Assembly (NCBI RefSeq): GCF_015229955.1
Contig: NZ_JAAKYZ010000001.1
Location: 620,001-684,000 of the forward strand
DNA from: Campylobacter concisus
Lineage (GTDB): Bacteria > Campylobacterota > Campylobacteria > Campylobacterales > Campylobacteraceae
Reading direction: 5' to 3'
Length of the DNA stretch: 64,000 bases
The notes under the pieces were generated by a model, which saw nothing but the letters and a program-made list of their open reading frames with translations, was not told the origin of the DNA and did not search any database. The translations under genes were made by a program, and so were the position numbers. Shown here piece after piece: positions 1 through 8,245 of this stretch (position 1 is the stretch's first letter; each line of letters opens with the position of its first letter).

Positions 1-27
1 TAAATTTATATTTTATTTGAACCCAAT

Positions 28-807
28 CTAAAATTTTACTAATTCTCTATCTCTATTTTTAAATATTGCACATTTTGAATAACCTAAATCTCTAGCTATT
101 TGCTCGCAAATTTCACCATTTTTACCGATATCCTCTTTTGTGTGAGCGTCTGAGCCAAAGGTGATGGTTATATCTTTTTCGGCTATAAGCTCTAGTAAAT
201 TTACGCTTGGATATTGCTCGCCGATAGGCTTTCTAAAGCCAGCAGCATTTATCTCAACAACTAAATTTGCTTCTTTTATCGCATTTACTGCATTTTTAGC
301 CAAAATCCTAACATCCTTTTTTGGCAAAAATTTAAAAAGTTTTAAAAGATCGATGTGCCCCATAATGTCAAATTTGCCAAGCTTAGCCGATCTTTCTACA
401 TGATCAAAATACTCTTGCCAAATTTGATCCAAGTCTTTGCCCTCGTAGCCACCGATAAATTCTGGATTGTCAAATGCCCAGCCATTAAAAAAATGCACAG
501 AGCCTATTAGATAATCAACCTTTCTAGCAAAAACTCGCTCATCCATAAATCCATCTAAAAAATCCATCTCGTAGCCAAGCAAAATTTCTATCTCACCGCT
601 AAATTCATCTCTTAAATGTAAAATTTCATCTTCATATCCTTGCATTTCATCAAAGCTCATTCTATAAGCTTCATCGTAGTTCATCGGTGCGTGATCGCTA
701 AAGCCAAAATATTTTGTGCCAGCTTTTATTGCGTTTTGTACATACTCTCTTGGCTCTCCAACTGCGTGCTTGCAAAGTGGCGTGTGGTTGTGAAGATCGA
801 CGGTCAT
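28..807 (-). CDS. PHP-family histidinol-phosphatase (HisJ type)
   Basis: Predicted metal-dependent phosphoesterase of 259 residues that would release phosphate from histidinol phosphate in histidine synthesis. Visible PHP metal-binding motifs are H6-x-H8 at the N-terminus, SDHA at 37-40, E80, SVH at 103-105, GHID at 150-153 and SDAH at 219-222. The length is normal for the monofunctional PHP type. It is divergent from cheZ, and no other his genes lie nearby except hisS, which is unrelated to synthesis. The family also includes phosphatases with other substrates, so the substrate is inferred from similarity. Confidence 0.85.
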   Translation of the reverse strand: MTVDLHNHTPLCKHAVGEPREYVQNAIKAGTKYFGFSDHAPMNYDEAYRMSFDEMQGYEDEILHLRDEFSGEIEILLGYEMDFLDGFMDERVFARKVDYLIGSVHFFNGWAFDNPEFIGGYEGKDLDQIWQEYFDHVERSAKLGKFDIMGHIDLLKLFKFLPKKDVRILAKNAVNAIKEANLVVEINAAGFRKPIGEQYPSVNLLELIAEKDITITFGSDAHTKEDIGKNGEICEQIARDLGYSKCAIFKNRDRELVKF

Positions 808-910
808 TTTTTGCCTTTTAAGGTCATTTATTTTTAAAAATGCTATCTAAAAATTTATAAATTTAAAGATAAAAGCATTGCCTTTAAACTTACTTTTTAT
901 TTAAATCCTA

Positions 911-916
911 TATAAT
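911..916 (+). promoter_or_regulatory. -10 element for the cheZ-purE operon
   Basis: TATAAT lies 27 bases before the cheZ ATG, behind a T-rich stretch (893-902) typical of Campylobacter sigma-70 promoters, which often lack a -35 box. No convincing -35 is seen at 17 bp spacing. A TAGGAGC ribosome site follows at 931-937. Confidence 0.55.
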
Positions 917-942
917 CAAGTCAAATTTTATTAGGAGCTTTT

Positions 943-1701
943 ATGACCCAAGAGGAACTTGACGCACTTATGGCAGGTGGGCTAGATGATGAGTTAGATG
1001 ATACTAAAGAAGATGCTGGCCAAGAGGTTGCGGACGTCAAAGAGGATACGGACGAGGTAACAGAAGTTGCAGAAGCAATCGATACTAAAGATGAGCCACA
1101 GTCAAAATCAGAAAGTAATTCAAAGAATGCGGAAAATTATAGAGTGAGTGCAGATGGCGTTTGGCCACCACCACCACCAACAGAAGACCACAAAATGGTT
1201 CATCAGCTTGATGACGTAACAAGAGATAGCGAAGAAAAAGCTACTCAGATGTTTGACAAGCTTGAGACGATAAATAACTTTTTTATGGACGCTGAGAGCG
1301 ACTCAAATAGCCTAAAAGACACAATAAACTCAAATATTGAGCTATTTACGACACTAAGCGAGAAATTTCCAAATATCGCTGCATTTAGTGAGGCTTTGGA
1401 GAAAAACAACTCGCTTCTTGGCACGATCGATAATATCATCGGAAATTTACAAATGGGACAAGATGAGATCATGATGGCTATGGATATGATGCAGTATCAA
1501 GATATCCACAGACAAAAGATAGAGCGTGTTATCAACGTTATGAGAGCGCTAAGTAAATATATGAATACCTTATTTGAAGGTAAAATCGACGATGATAAGC
1601 GTGTTAGCTCTGCTGTTCACATCGCTGGTGATACAACGACTGAAAATCTTGTCAGCAACGACGATATCGAAGCCTTGATAGAAAGTTTGGGTAAAAAATA
1701 G
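943..1701 (+). CDS. cheZ: CheZ-type phosphatase of phospho-CheY
   Basis: Chemotaxis phosphatase (252 residues) of the divergent HP0170/Cj0700 type. The active-site helix carries D187-I-H-R-Q191, matching the D-x-x-x-Q pair of E. coli CheZ (D143/Q147). The last residues (IEALIESLG) resemble the C-terminal CheY-binding helix of CheZ. Residues 1-13 (MTQEELDALMAGG) resemble the CheY-binding N-terminus of FliM/FliN. Residues 14-65 are acidic and probably disordered, followed by a proline run (PPPPP, 75-79). It ends in an overlap with the next gene. Cytoplasmic. The identification rests on the catalytic helix, the C-terminus and remembered gene order. Confidence 0.85.
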   Translation: MTQEELDALMAGGLDDELDDTKEDAGQEVADVKEDTDEVTEVAEAIDTKDEPQSKSESNSKNAENYRVSADGVWPPPPPTEDHKMVHQLDDVTRDSEEKATQMFDKLETINNFFMDAESDSNSLKDTINSNIELFTTLSEKFPNIAAFSEALEKNNSLLGTIDNIIGNLQMGQDEIMMAMDMMQYQDIHRQKIERVINVMRALSKYMNTLFEGKIDDDKRVSSAVHIAGDTTTENLVSNDDIEALIESLGKK

Positions 1702-2960
1702 TGCTAAAAAGGCCTGAGCTTTTATCTCCAGCTGGAAATTTAACAAAACTTAAAATCGCCCTTGAGTATGGAGCCGACGCAGTTTATGGCTCTGTGGCTA
1801 GCTTTTCACTAAGGACTAGATCAGCAAGGGAGTTTAACCTTGAAACATTCAAGGAGGCGATAGACTACACACATGCAAAGGGAAAGAAATTTTATGCGAC
1901 CATAAATGCTTTTCCTTTTAACTCTCAGATAGAGCCGCTAAAAAGGCACTTGCAAACCATCTCAGCGATGAAGCCAGATGCCTTTATCATCGCAACTCCA
2001 GGCGTTATGAGTCTAGCAAAAGCCATCGCTCCTGATATCGAGATACATCTCTCAACTCAGGCAAATGTTATGAACGTGCTTGATGCAAAAATTTATCACG
2101 ATATGGGCGCAAAACGTATCGTCGTAGCACGCGAGATGAACTTGAAAGATGTCATAAAGATAAAAGAAGAAATTCCAACTCTTGACATTGAAATTTTTGT
2201 ACATGGCTCGATGTGCTTTGCTTACTCTGGTAGGTGTTTGGTAAGCTCAGTGCAAAGCGGACGTATGTCAAATCGCGGCAGCTGTGCCAACGACTGCAGG
2301 TTTAAGTATGAACTTTACGCTAAAAACGAAGAGAGTGGCGTGCTTTTCCGCTTAGAAGAGGATGAAAACGGCACTCATATTATGAACTCAAAGGATCTTT
2401 GCCTCATCTCTCACATCAAAGAGATCGTTGATAGTGGCGTAATAGATAGCCTAAAAATAGAAGGTCGCACAAAGAGCGAGTACTATGCAGCCTGCACAGC
2501 AAGAGCCTACAAAATGGCGATAGATGATGCACTGGACGATAAATTTGACGCACAAATTTATGAAAATGAGATAAATACACTAAAAAATCGTGGCTTTACG
2601 GATGGCTACTTGGTGCATAGACCTTATGAACGAACCGATACACAAAATCACGTTAGCAGCCTAGAAGAAGGCACACATCAGGTAAATGCAATAAGCGAAG
2701 ATGGTGAGTTTTTTAAGTGTAAATATAAAATTTTTCCAGGCAATAGCTACGAGATTGTGGCGCCTATCGGCTCACACATAGATGATAGCGAGAATGAAAT
2801 CTCAAAGGTTTATTCACAAGATGGCAAGAAATTTATTAAATTTAAGCAGCTCATCACCAAAAAAGGTAAAGTTATGAGTGAAATTCATAGCGGCAATGAA
2901 AATGAGATAAGCCTTGGTATTAAGCTACCAAAATTTAGCTTTTTAAGGGAGAAAATATGA
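1701..2960 (+). CDS. U32 peptidase-family protein, TrhP/YegQ-like tRNA hydroxylation protein
   Basis: Peptidase U32 family protein of 419 residues, starting with GTG that shares one base with the cheZ stop. The signature around C172 (MCFAYSGRC) and the cysteine set C172, C179, C195 and C199 are those of the YegQ/TrhP branch. That branch makes 5-hydroxyuridine at tRNA position 34 using prephenate, rather than acting as a protease. The C-terminal quarter is the usual small beta-rich U32 C domain. Translation is probably coupled to cheZ. RlhA/YhbU-like roles cannot be excluded; the TrhP assignment is inferred from the cysteine pattern. Confidence 0.78.
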   Translation: MLKRPELLSPAGNLTKLKIALEYGADAVYGSVASFSLRTRSAREFNLETFKEAIDYTHAKGKKFYATINAFPFNSQIEPLKRHLQTISAMKPDAFIIATPGVMSLAKAIAPDIEIHLSTQANVMNVLDAKIYHDMGAKRIVVAREMNLKDVIKIKEEIPTLDIEIFVHGSMCFAYSGRCLVSSVQSGRMSNRGSCANDCRFKYELYAKNEESGVLFRLEEDENGTHIMNSKDLCLISHIKEIVDSGVIDSLKIEGRTKSEYYAACTARAYKMAIDDALDDKFDAQIYENEINTLKNRGFTDGYLVHRPYERTDTQNHVSSLEEGTHQVNAISEDGEFFKCKYKIFPGNSYEIVAPIGSHIDDSENEISKVYSQDGKKFIKFKQLITKKGKVMSEIHSGNENEISLGIKLPKFSFLREKI

Positions 2961-3451
2961 AATTTGTTTCTATTATAATGGGAAGTAAAAGTGACTATGA
3001 GATAGTTAGCGAGGTGGCAAAAACTCTTGAAAAATTTGGCGTAAAATATGAACTGATAATCAGCTCAGCTCACAGAAGCCCAAAAAGAACGAGCAAGTAC
3101 GTCGCAAATGCTGAGAAAAAGGGTGCAAAAGTCTTTATTGCAGCTGCTGGTATGGCGGCTCACCTAGCTGGTGCGATTGCTGCAAATACAACAAAACCAG
3201 TGATCGGCATACCAATGGCAGGTTCGGCCCTTAGCGGTGTTGACGCACTTTACTCAACTGTGCAAATGCCAAGTGGCATGCCAGTGGCAACTCTAGCTAT
3301 CGGCAAGGCCGGTGCCATAAATGCGGCCTATTTGGCAGTGCAAATTTTAGCGCTTGAAGATGATAGTCTGGCAAGTGCTCTAAAAGCTGACAGAGAGGCA
3401 AAGATAAAGGCTTTAGAGGAAGACTCTTCAAAGGTTGAAGTGATACTGTAA
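2957..3451 (+). CDS. purE: N5-carboxyaminoimidazole ribonucleotide mutase PurE
   Basis: Class I PurE (164 residues) converts N5-CAIR to CAIR in purine synthesis. MGSKSDYE at 8-15 and SAHRSP near 37-42 are the nucleotide and catalytic histidine motifs, and a second glycine-rich motif (AAAGMAAHLAG) follows. The ATG overlaps the stop of the U32 gene by 4 bases (ATGA) behind AAGGGAG, so it is co-translated. No purK is adjacent. The length is standard. Confidence 0.95.
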   Translation: MKFVSIIMGSKSDYEIVSEVAKTLEKFGVKYELIISSAHRSPKRTSKYVANAEKKGAKVFIAAAGMAAHLAGAIAANTTKPVIGIPMAGSALSGVDALYSTVQMPSGMPVATLAIGKAGAINAAYLAVQILALEDDSLASALKADREAKIKALEEDSSKVEVIL

Positions 3452-3463
3452 AAGGGAGAAGCG

Positions 3464-3937
3464 GTGCAGACCTATCTTGGAGTTGATGAATTTTGCAAAC
3501 TTGTGCACTTGGAGCGTGAAGTTATCGAAGATATGATAAATCGTGGCGTTTTGAAAACCAAAGAGGAAAATGGAGAAATTTTGATAGAAGCGAGCGAAGG
3601 AACGATGAGCGTGGTGCCTAGTGTTTCACAAAATTTATCCTTGCAGCCGCAAGGCCAAGATGGTATCAGCTTTGTTGAAAAGACGATTGGAACGATATTA
3701 AATTTACACGAAAAGGTGCTTGACGCAAAGGATGAAACGCTAGAGACCTTAAGAAATGAGAATAAATTTTTAAAAGAGGCGCTCATTTCGATGCAAGAGC
3801 TCTATGATGAAGATAGAAAAACGGTCGAGACGCTTACAAAACAGCTTAAAATTTCACAAGATGAAGTTGAATTTTTAAAACGAAAATACAAGCTAATGTG
3901 GAACCAAGCGGTTGAAAATTTTAATGGACAAAAGTAG
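3464..3937 (+). CDS. DUF3972-type conserved coiled-coil protein
   Basis: Conserved campylobacterial protein of 157 residues (Cj0703 position between purE and glyQ), starting with GTG behind AAGGGAG. The N-terminal ~45 residues look like a small MerR-like helix-turn-helix fold (YLGVDEFCKLV, then EVIEDMINRGVL). Residues ~70-150 are a long charged coiled coil ending before a short basic tail. No enzyme motif is seen. A DNA-binding or scaffold role would fit the layout but is only inferred. Confidence 0.7.
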   Translation: MQTYLGVDEFCKLVHLEREVIEDMINRGVLKTKEENGEILIEASEGTMSVVPSVSQNLSLQPQGQDGISFVEKTIGTILNLHEKVLDAKDETLETLRNENKFLKEALISMQELYDEDRKTVETLTKQLKISQDEVEFLKRKYKLMWNQAVENFNGQK

Positions 3938-3940
3938 TTT

Positions 3941-4360
3941 ATGAAGATTATAAATTTAGAGGATAGTTTTGAAATTTACGGAGTAAAAACTCGCACTAAA
4001 AATGAAGATGAGATAGGTGGCAAGGGTAAAATTCCAGCTTTATGGTCTAAATTTATGAGTAAATACTATGACGGCAAGAGTGAAATTTATAGCGTTTACT
4101 GCAACTACGAAAGCGATCTTAATGGACATTACGATAACTTCATCGGCATAAGATCAAGCCACAAAAGTGATGAAATTTTAGAGATAAAAAGTGGCAAATA
4201 TGCCGTTTTTAGTTTTGCAAGGGAGCCGCAAAATGTTGCAAAATTTTGGGATGAAATTTGGAAATATTTTGAAAGTAGCGAGCTAAAAAGAGCCTATAAA
4301 ACGGATTTTGAGCTTTACGACAGCGACGAGATAAAAATTTATATTTCTATTTTAGGTTAG
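3941..4360 (+). CDS. GyrI-like / Cass2-type effector-binding domain protein
   Basis: Stand-alone small-molecule-binding domain (139 residues) of the GyrI/AraC effector-binding superfamily. Typical features are the N-terminal strand with IYGVKTRT, the helix IPALWSKF, the central YCNYESD strand, IKSGKYAVFSF, and a C-terminal FELYD-KIYISI strand pair. There is no DNA-binding region. It lies 3 bp after the DUF3972 gene and 5 bp before abgT. I remember this pair as absent between Cj0703 and glyQ in C. jejuni, so it may be an accessory insertion. The ligand is unknown. Confidence 0.72.
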   Translation: MKIINLEDSFEIYGVKTRTKNEDEIGGKGKIPALWSKFMSKYYDGKSEIYSVYCNYESDLNGHYDNFIGIRSSHKSDEILEIKSGKYAVFSFAREPQNVAKFWDEIWKYFESSELKRAYKTDFELYDSDEIKIYISILG

Positions 4361-4365
4361 GAAAA

Positions 4366-5904
4366 ATGAATAAAAAAAATAATAGTTCAATCTTAAGTTT
4401 TATCGAAAATTTTGGTAACAAATTGCCAAATCCAACTATGCTTTTTATATATCTTTCGATTATTACGATAATAATATCGTTTGTATTAGAAAAGATGGGC
4501 GTTGGCGTAAGCTATCAGGCTATCAAAGATGGACAAATATCACAGCTTAATGCAAATGTTATAAATTTGCTTTCTGCTGATAGCCTTAGATCTTTTGTTT
4601 CATCTGTACTTAAAAATTTTACTAATTTTTATCCTTTGGGAGTAGTCTTTGCGATTATTCTAGGTATTGGTATCGCAGACAAGTCTGGACTTTTGTCAGC
4701 ACTTATGACAAAGATTGCCTTAAAATCTTCCAAAATATGGGTAACTCCAATCGTTATTTTCCTTGGTGTAATGTCAAATGTTGCTTCCTCGGTTGGCTAT
4801 GTTGTACTAATCCCGCTCGGAGCTATTTTATTTGCTGGATTTGGTCGTCATCCAATTGCTGGATTAGCTGCTGCTTTTGCTGGTGTTAGCGGTGGCTGGT
4901 CGGCAAATTTATTAATCGGTACAAATGACCCTATGTTTGCAGCATTTTCTATGCAAGCAGCTAGCGTGTTAAATCCAGATTATGTAGTGTTAGCAACTGC
5001 AAATTGGTACTTTATGATCGCTTCGACATTTTTGATCGTATTTGTTGGCTGGTTTGTAACAGATAAAATCGTAGAGCCTAGGCTTGGTAAATTTGATTTT
5101 TTGGGTGATTTTAGTTTGCAAGAGCATAGTGAGATAAGTGCAGAGCAAAAACGTGGCTTAAAATTTTCACTAATAGCGTTGATTGTTTTTGTGATTTTAC
5201 TGCTTGTGGCTATTTTGCCTTCTGGTTCTTTATTTGGAGCAAAAGGCAATGAAAGCTTTATGAAATCTACTTTTATGCATTCTATTGTTGTTTTTATGAT
5301 GTTACTTTTTATAGTGGTAGGTGTCGCTTACGGCGTAGGTGCTAGGAGTATAAAAAGTAGTAATGACGCCATAAAATTTATGGAACAATCTATTTCTGAG
5401 CTATCAGGATTTTTGGTTTTGATATTTTTTGCAGCTCAGTTTACATATCTTTTTAATACCTCAAATATTGGGCTAGTGCTTTCTATAAAAGGTTCTATTT
5501 TTCTAAAAGAGGTCGGATTAACTGGACTTAGTCTTATCATAGTTTTTATTTTTTTGATCGCTTTTATAAATTTATTTATAGCTGTTGATTCTGCAAAGTG
5601 GGCTATGATGGCTCCGATTTTTGTACCAATGTTTATGAATCTTGGACTCTCGCCAGAGCTTACACAGGCTGCTTTTAGAATAGGCGACTCTACTACAAAT
5701 ATCATAACGCCTTTGATGCCGTTTTTTGTTTTGATAGTAGCTTTTATGCAAAAATACAATAAAGAGTTAAAAATCGGATCAGTGGTTTCTATTATGCTTC
5801 CTTATACGGTTGCATTTTTAATTTCTTGGACAGCGCTAATGTCGTTTTGGTACATTTTTGATCTACCGCTAGGACCTGGTGCAGTTATACGCTATGTAAA
5901 GTAA
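4366..5904 (+). CDS. abgT: AbgT-family transporter
   Basis: Inner-membrane carrier of 512 residues with about 11-13 hydrophobic segments. AbgT-family features include NKLPNPTMLFIYLS near the N-terminus, the re-entrant region GGWSANLLIGTNDPMF near 175-192, and RIGDSTTNIITPLMPF near 440-455. Characterised members import p-aminobenzoyl-glutamate (E. coli AbgT) or export sulfonamides (MtrF/YdaH). Which direction this one works cannot be told from sequence. No abgA/abgB hydrolase genes are adjacent. It starts behind TAGGAAAA and sits next to the GyrI-like gene. Confidence 0.88.
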   Translation: MNKKNNSSILSFIENFGNKLPNPTMLFIYLSIITIIISFVLEKMGVGVSYQAIKDGQISQLNANVINLLSADSLRSFVSSVLKNFTNFYPLGVVFAIILGIGIADKSGLLSALMTKIALKSSKIWVTPIVIFLGVMSNVASSVGYVVLIPLGAILFAGFGRHPIAGLAAAFAGVSGGWSANLLIGTNDPMFAAFSMQAASVLNPDYVVLATANWYFMIASTFLIVFVGWFVTDKIVEPRLGKFDFLGDFSLQEHSEISAEQKRGLKFSLIALIVFVILLLVAILPSGSLFGAKGNESFMKSTFMHSIVVFMMLLFIVVGVAYGVGARSIKSSNDAIKFMEQSISELSGFLVLIFFAAQFTYLFNTSNIGLVLSIKGSIFLKEVGLTGLSLIIVFIFLIAFINLFIAVDSAKWAMMAPIFVPMFMNLGLSPELTQAAFRIGDSTTNIITPLMPFFVLIVAFMQKYNKELKIGSVVSIMLPYTVAFLISWTALMSFWYIFDLPLGPGAVIRYVK

Positions 5905-5922
5905 AATTTTAAAAGGAAAGCA

Positions 5923-6783
5923 ATGACATTTTCACAAATAATATTAACCCTTCAAAACTATTGGCAAGAGCAAGGCTGCGTGATACTTCAACCATACGAC
6001 ATGCCAGCTGGTGCGGGCACATATCACCAAGCGACTTTTTTAAGAAGCCTCGGACCAAAGCCGTGGGCGACTGCATATGTAGCTCCAAGCCGCCGTCCTA
6101 CTGATGGCAGATACGGCGAAAACCCAAACCGCCTAGGCGCTTATTATCAGTTTCAAGTACTCATAAAGCCAAGTCCAGAAAATATCCAAGAGCTTTATTT
6201 AAAAAGCCTTGAAAAGCTTGGGTTAAATTTAAAAGATCACGACATCCGCTTTGTCGAGGATAACTGGGAGAGCCCGACTCTGGGCGCTTGGGGGCTAGGC
6301 TGGGAGGTCTGGCTAGATGGCATGGAAGTGACTCAGTTTACATATTTTCAACAAGTGGGTGGCATCGCATGCGAGCTGATCTCTGGTGAGATAACATATG
6401 GCCTTGAACGTTTGGCCATGTATCTACAAGATGTAAATAGTGTCTACGACATCGTTTGGGATGACAGGGATGGAAATATCGTAACCTACGCCGACGTTCA
6501 CAAACAAGGTGAGTATGAGTGGAGTAAATATAACTTTGAAGTAGCAAACGTAGATATGCTTTTTAACCAGTTTGAAAACGCATTTAACGAGTGCAAACGC
6601 TGCTTAGAGGCTAAAATTTCACTGCCAGCTTACGACTACTGCATGCTTGCGGCTCACATATTTAACGTCCTTGATGCGCGTGGGGCGATCAGCGTAACGC
6701 AAAGGCAAGACTACATCCTAAAAATCCGCGAGCTGGCCAAAGAGTGTGCGCTAACTTATAAAGAGAGCCTAGAGCAAAAGTAA
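5923..6783 (+). CDS. glyQ: Glycyl-tRNA synthetase alpha subunit
   Basis: Alpha chain (286 residues) of the tetrameric bacterial glycyl-tRNA synthetase. The class II start [18 protein letters not shown], the motif [21 protein letters not shown], and the [19 protein letters not shown] region are all present. It begins behind AAAAGGAAAG and is followed 6 bp later by the Nif3-like gene. The beta subunit (glyS) is not in this window. A tRNA-Gly(GCC), one substrate of this enzyme, lies elsewhere in the window at 37561. Confidence 0.96.
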   Translation: MTFSQIILTLQNYWQEQGCVILQPYDMPAGAGTYHQATFLRSLGPKPWATAYVAPSRRPTDGRYGENPNRLGAYYQFQVLIKPSPENIQELYLKSLEKLGLNLKDHDIRFVEDNWESPTLGAWGLGWEVWLDGMEVTQFTYFQQVGGIACELISGEITYGLERLAMYLQDVNSVYDIVWDDRDGNIVTYADVHKQGEYEWSKYNFEVANVDMLFNQFENAFNECKRCLEAKISLPAYDYCMLAAHIFNVLDARGAISVTQRQDYILKIRELAKECALTYKESLEQK

Positions 6784-6789
6784 AATTTT

Positions 6790-7512
6790 ATGAAAATAGC
6801 TGAAATTTATAAAATTTTAGATGAAATTTGTCCATTTGCGAGCCAAGAGTCTTGGGATAATAGTGGCCTTCAAGTTGGCTCATTTGATAGCGAATTTGAG
6901 CGAATTTATCTAAGTCTTGATTTGGATAGCGAACTTTTGCAAAATGTCTTGCCAAATTCGCTCATCATCACTCACCATCCACTCATTTTTAAGGGGCTAA
7001 AGAGCCTAGACTACAGCCTTTATCCAAGCTCACTCATAAGAGAGATGGTGATAAAAAATATCTCGCTCATCTCGCTTCACACAAATGCTGACCTTGCATT
7101 TTTAAATGAAAAATTTGTAACGCAGGTTTTGGGGCTTGAAATTTCAAGCAAAGAGGGTTTTTTGATCTACGCTGATGTGAAGATGAAATGTAGTGAGCTT
7201 TGCAAATTTGTAAAAGAAAAACTTGGGCTAGAAAATTTAAGAGTGGTTCATGCAAAAGATGAAATTTCTAAAATTTGTATCTGCACCGGAAGTGGCGCAG
7301 ATCTCATCCAAGATGTAAAAGCAGACGTCTTTTTAACGGGTGATCTAAAATATCACCAAGCCCTTTATGCAAAGGAAAATGGGCTAAATTTAATCGATAT
7401 AAATCACTATGAAAGTGAACGTTGTTTTGGTGATTTTTTAGCAAAATATTTGCAAAATCTGAAAATTGAAGTTATAATACGCAATTCTAAAAATCCATTT
7501 ACATATTGCTAA
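6790..7512 (+). CDS. Nif3-like dinuclear metal centre hexameric protein
   Basis: Nif3/DUF34 family protein of 240 residues. The metal-binding motifs are visible: HHP after an ITH strand near 58-60, LHTNAD near 96-101 and the C-terminal HYESE. The short form lacks the PII-like insertion. Members are annotated as GTP cyclohydrolase I type 2, but the true function of most is unknown. In C. jejuni the same gene lies between glyQ and the zinc-ribbon gene. Its 3' end approaches the next gene's ATG with an 18 bp gap. Confidence 0.85.
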   Translation: MKIAEIYKILDEICPFASQESWDNSGLQVGSFDSEFERIYLSLDLDSELLQNVLPNSLIITHHPLIFKGLKSLDYSLYPSSLIREMVIKNISLISLHTNADLAFLNEKFVTQVLGLEISSKEGFLIYADVKMKCSELCKFVKEKLGLENLRVVHAKDEISKICICTGSGADLIQDVKADVFLTGDLKYHQALYAKENGLNLIDINHYESERCFGDFLAKYLQNLKIEVIIRNSKNPFTYC

Positions 7513-7529
7513 CAAAAAAAGGAAACATT

Positions 7530-8237
7530 ATGAATAAATACTTACAACAATTAGTTGAATTATCTGACCTTGATAAACAAATAGATGGCTTTATACCACG
7601 CATTCAGGATATAGAAAAGGCTTATAAAAATATAGAAGAAGAGTGCGAAACTATAACGGTTAATATAGAAAGACTAGATGAAGAGGTAAATGACCTAAAA
7701 TCTCAAAAATCAGGCACAAGTGCTCATATTGCCGAGTTTAGTGCAAAGATAAAAGATGTAGCCAAAAAAAGCTCAAGTGCAAAAAGTGAAAAGGAGATAA
7801 AAGCTCTAAGTCTTGAAGAAGATATTGCAAAAGAGCAACTTGAGGCTGCAAATGAAGAGATTGCTAGACTTGAGAAGCTAATAGATAGTAAAAATAGTCA
7901 AAAAGATGAGCTTGGTGCAAAAAAAGCTGAACTTGAAGAGAATTTAAAAAATATAAAAAGCAAAACTTCATCTGAACTTGAAAATATCGGGAAAGAACGT
8001 GAAGAAGTTTATGCTAAAAAAGACAAGCTTATCGCCACTATGAATCAAAAAATTCTCGCATTTTATGAAAAAATTAGAAAATGGGCTCATAATACGGCTG
8101 TTGTTCCTGTAAAAAAACAAGCTTGTTATGGTTGCTTTATGCAGATAAACGACAAAACTTTCTCTGCTGTTATCAAGGGTGAAGATATTGTTACATGTCC
8201 GCATTGTGGCAGAATTTTATACAAACAAGAGCAATAA
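7530..8237 (+). CDS. Coiled-coil zinc-ribbon protein (Cj0706 type)
   Basis: The ATG at 7530 behind AAAGGAAAC is preferred over an in-frame TTG at 7506 inside the nif3-like gene, giving 235 residues. Residues ~10-170 are an extended antiparallel coiled coil. The C-terminus is a four-cysteine zinc ribbon (CYGCFM and CPHCGR), as in the zf-RING_7 family. H. pylori homologues have been linked to flagellar regulation, but the role here is not established. It is cytoplasmic and conserved between nif3-like and waaA. Confidence 0.85.
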   Translation: MNKYLQQLVELSDLDKQIDGFIPRIQDIEKAYKNIEEECETITVNIERLDEEVNDLKSQKSGTSAHIAEFSAKIKDVAKKSSSAKSEKEIKALSLEEDIAKEQLEAANEEIARLEKLIDSKNSQKDELGAKKAELEENLKNIKSKTSSELENIGKEREEVYAKKDKLIATMNQKILAFYEKIRKWAHNTAVVPVKKQACYGCFMQINDKTFSAVIKGEDIVTCPHCGRILYKQEQ

Positions 8238-8245
8238 CACATTTG

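Noticed and set aside
6338..6547. Minus-strand open frame inside glyQ
   Set aside because: It is a shadow of the real glyQ reading frame with no ribosome site or family resemblance.
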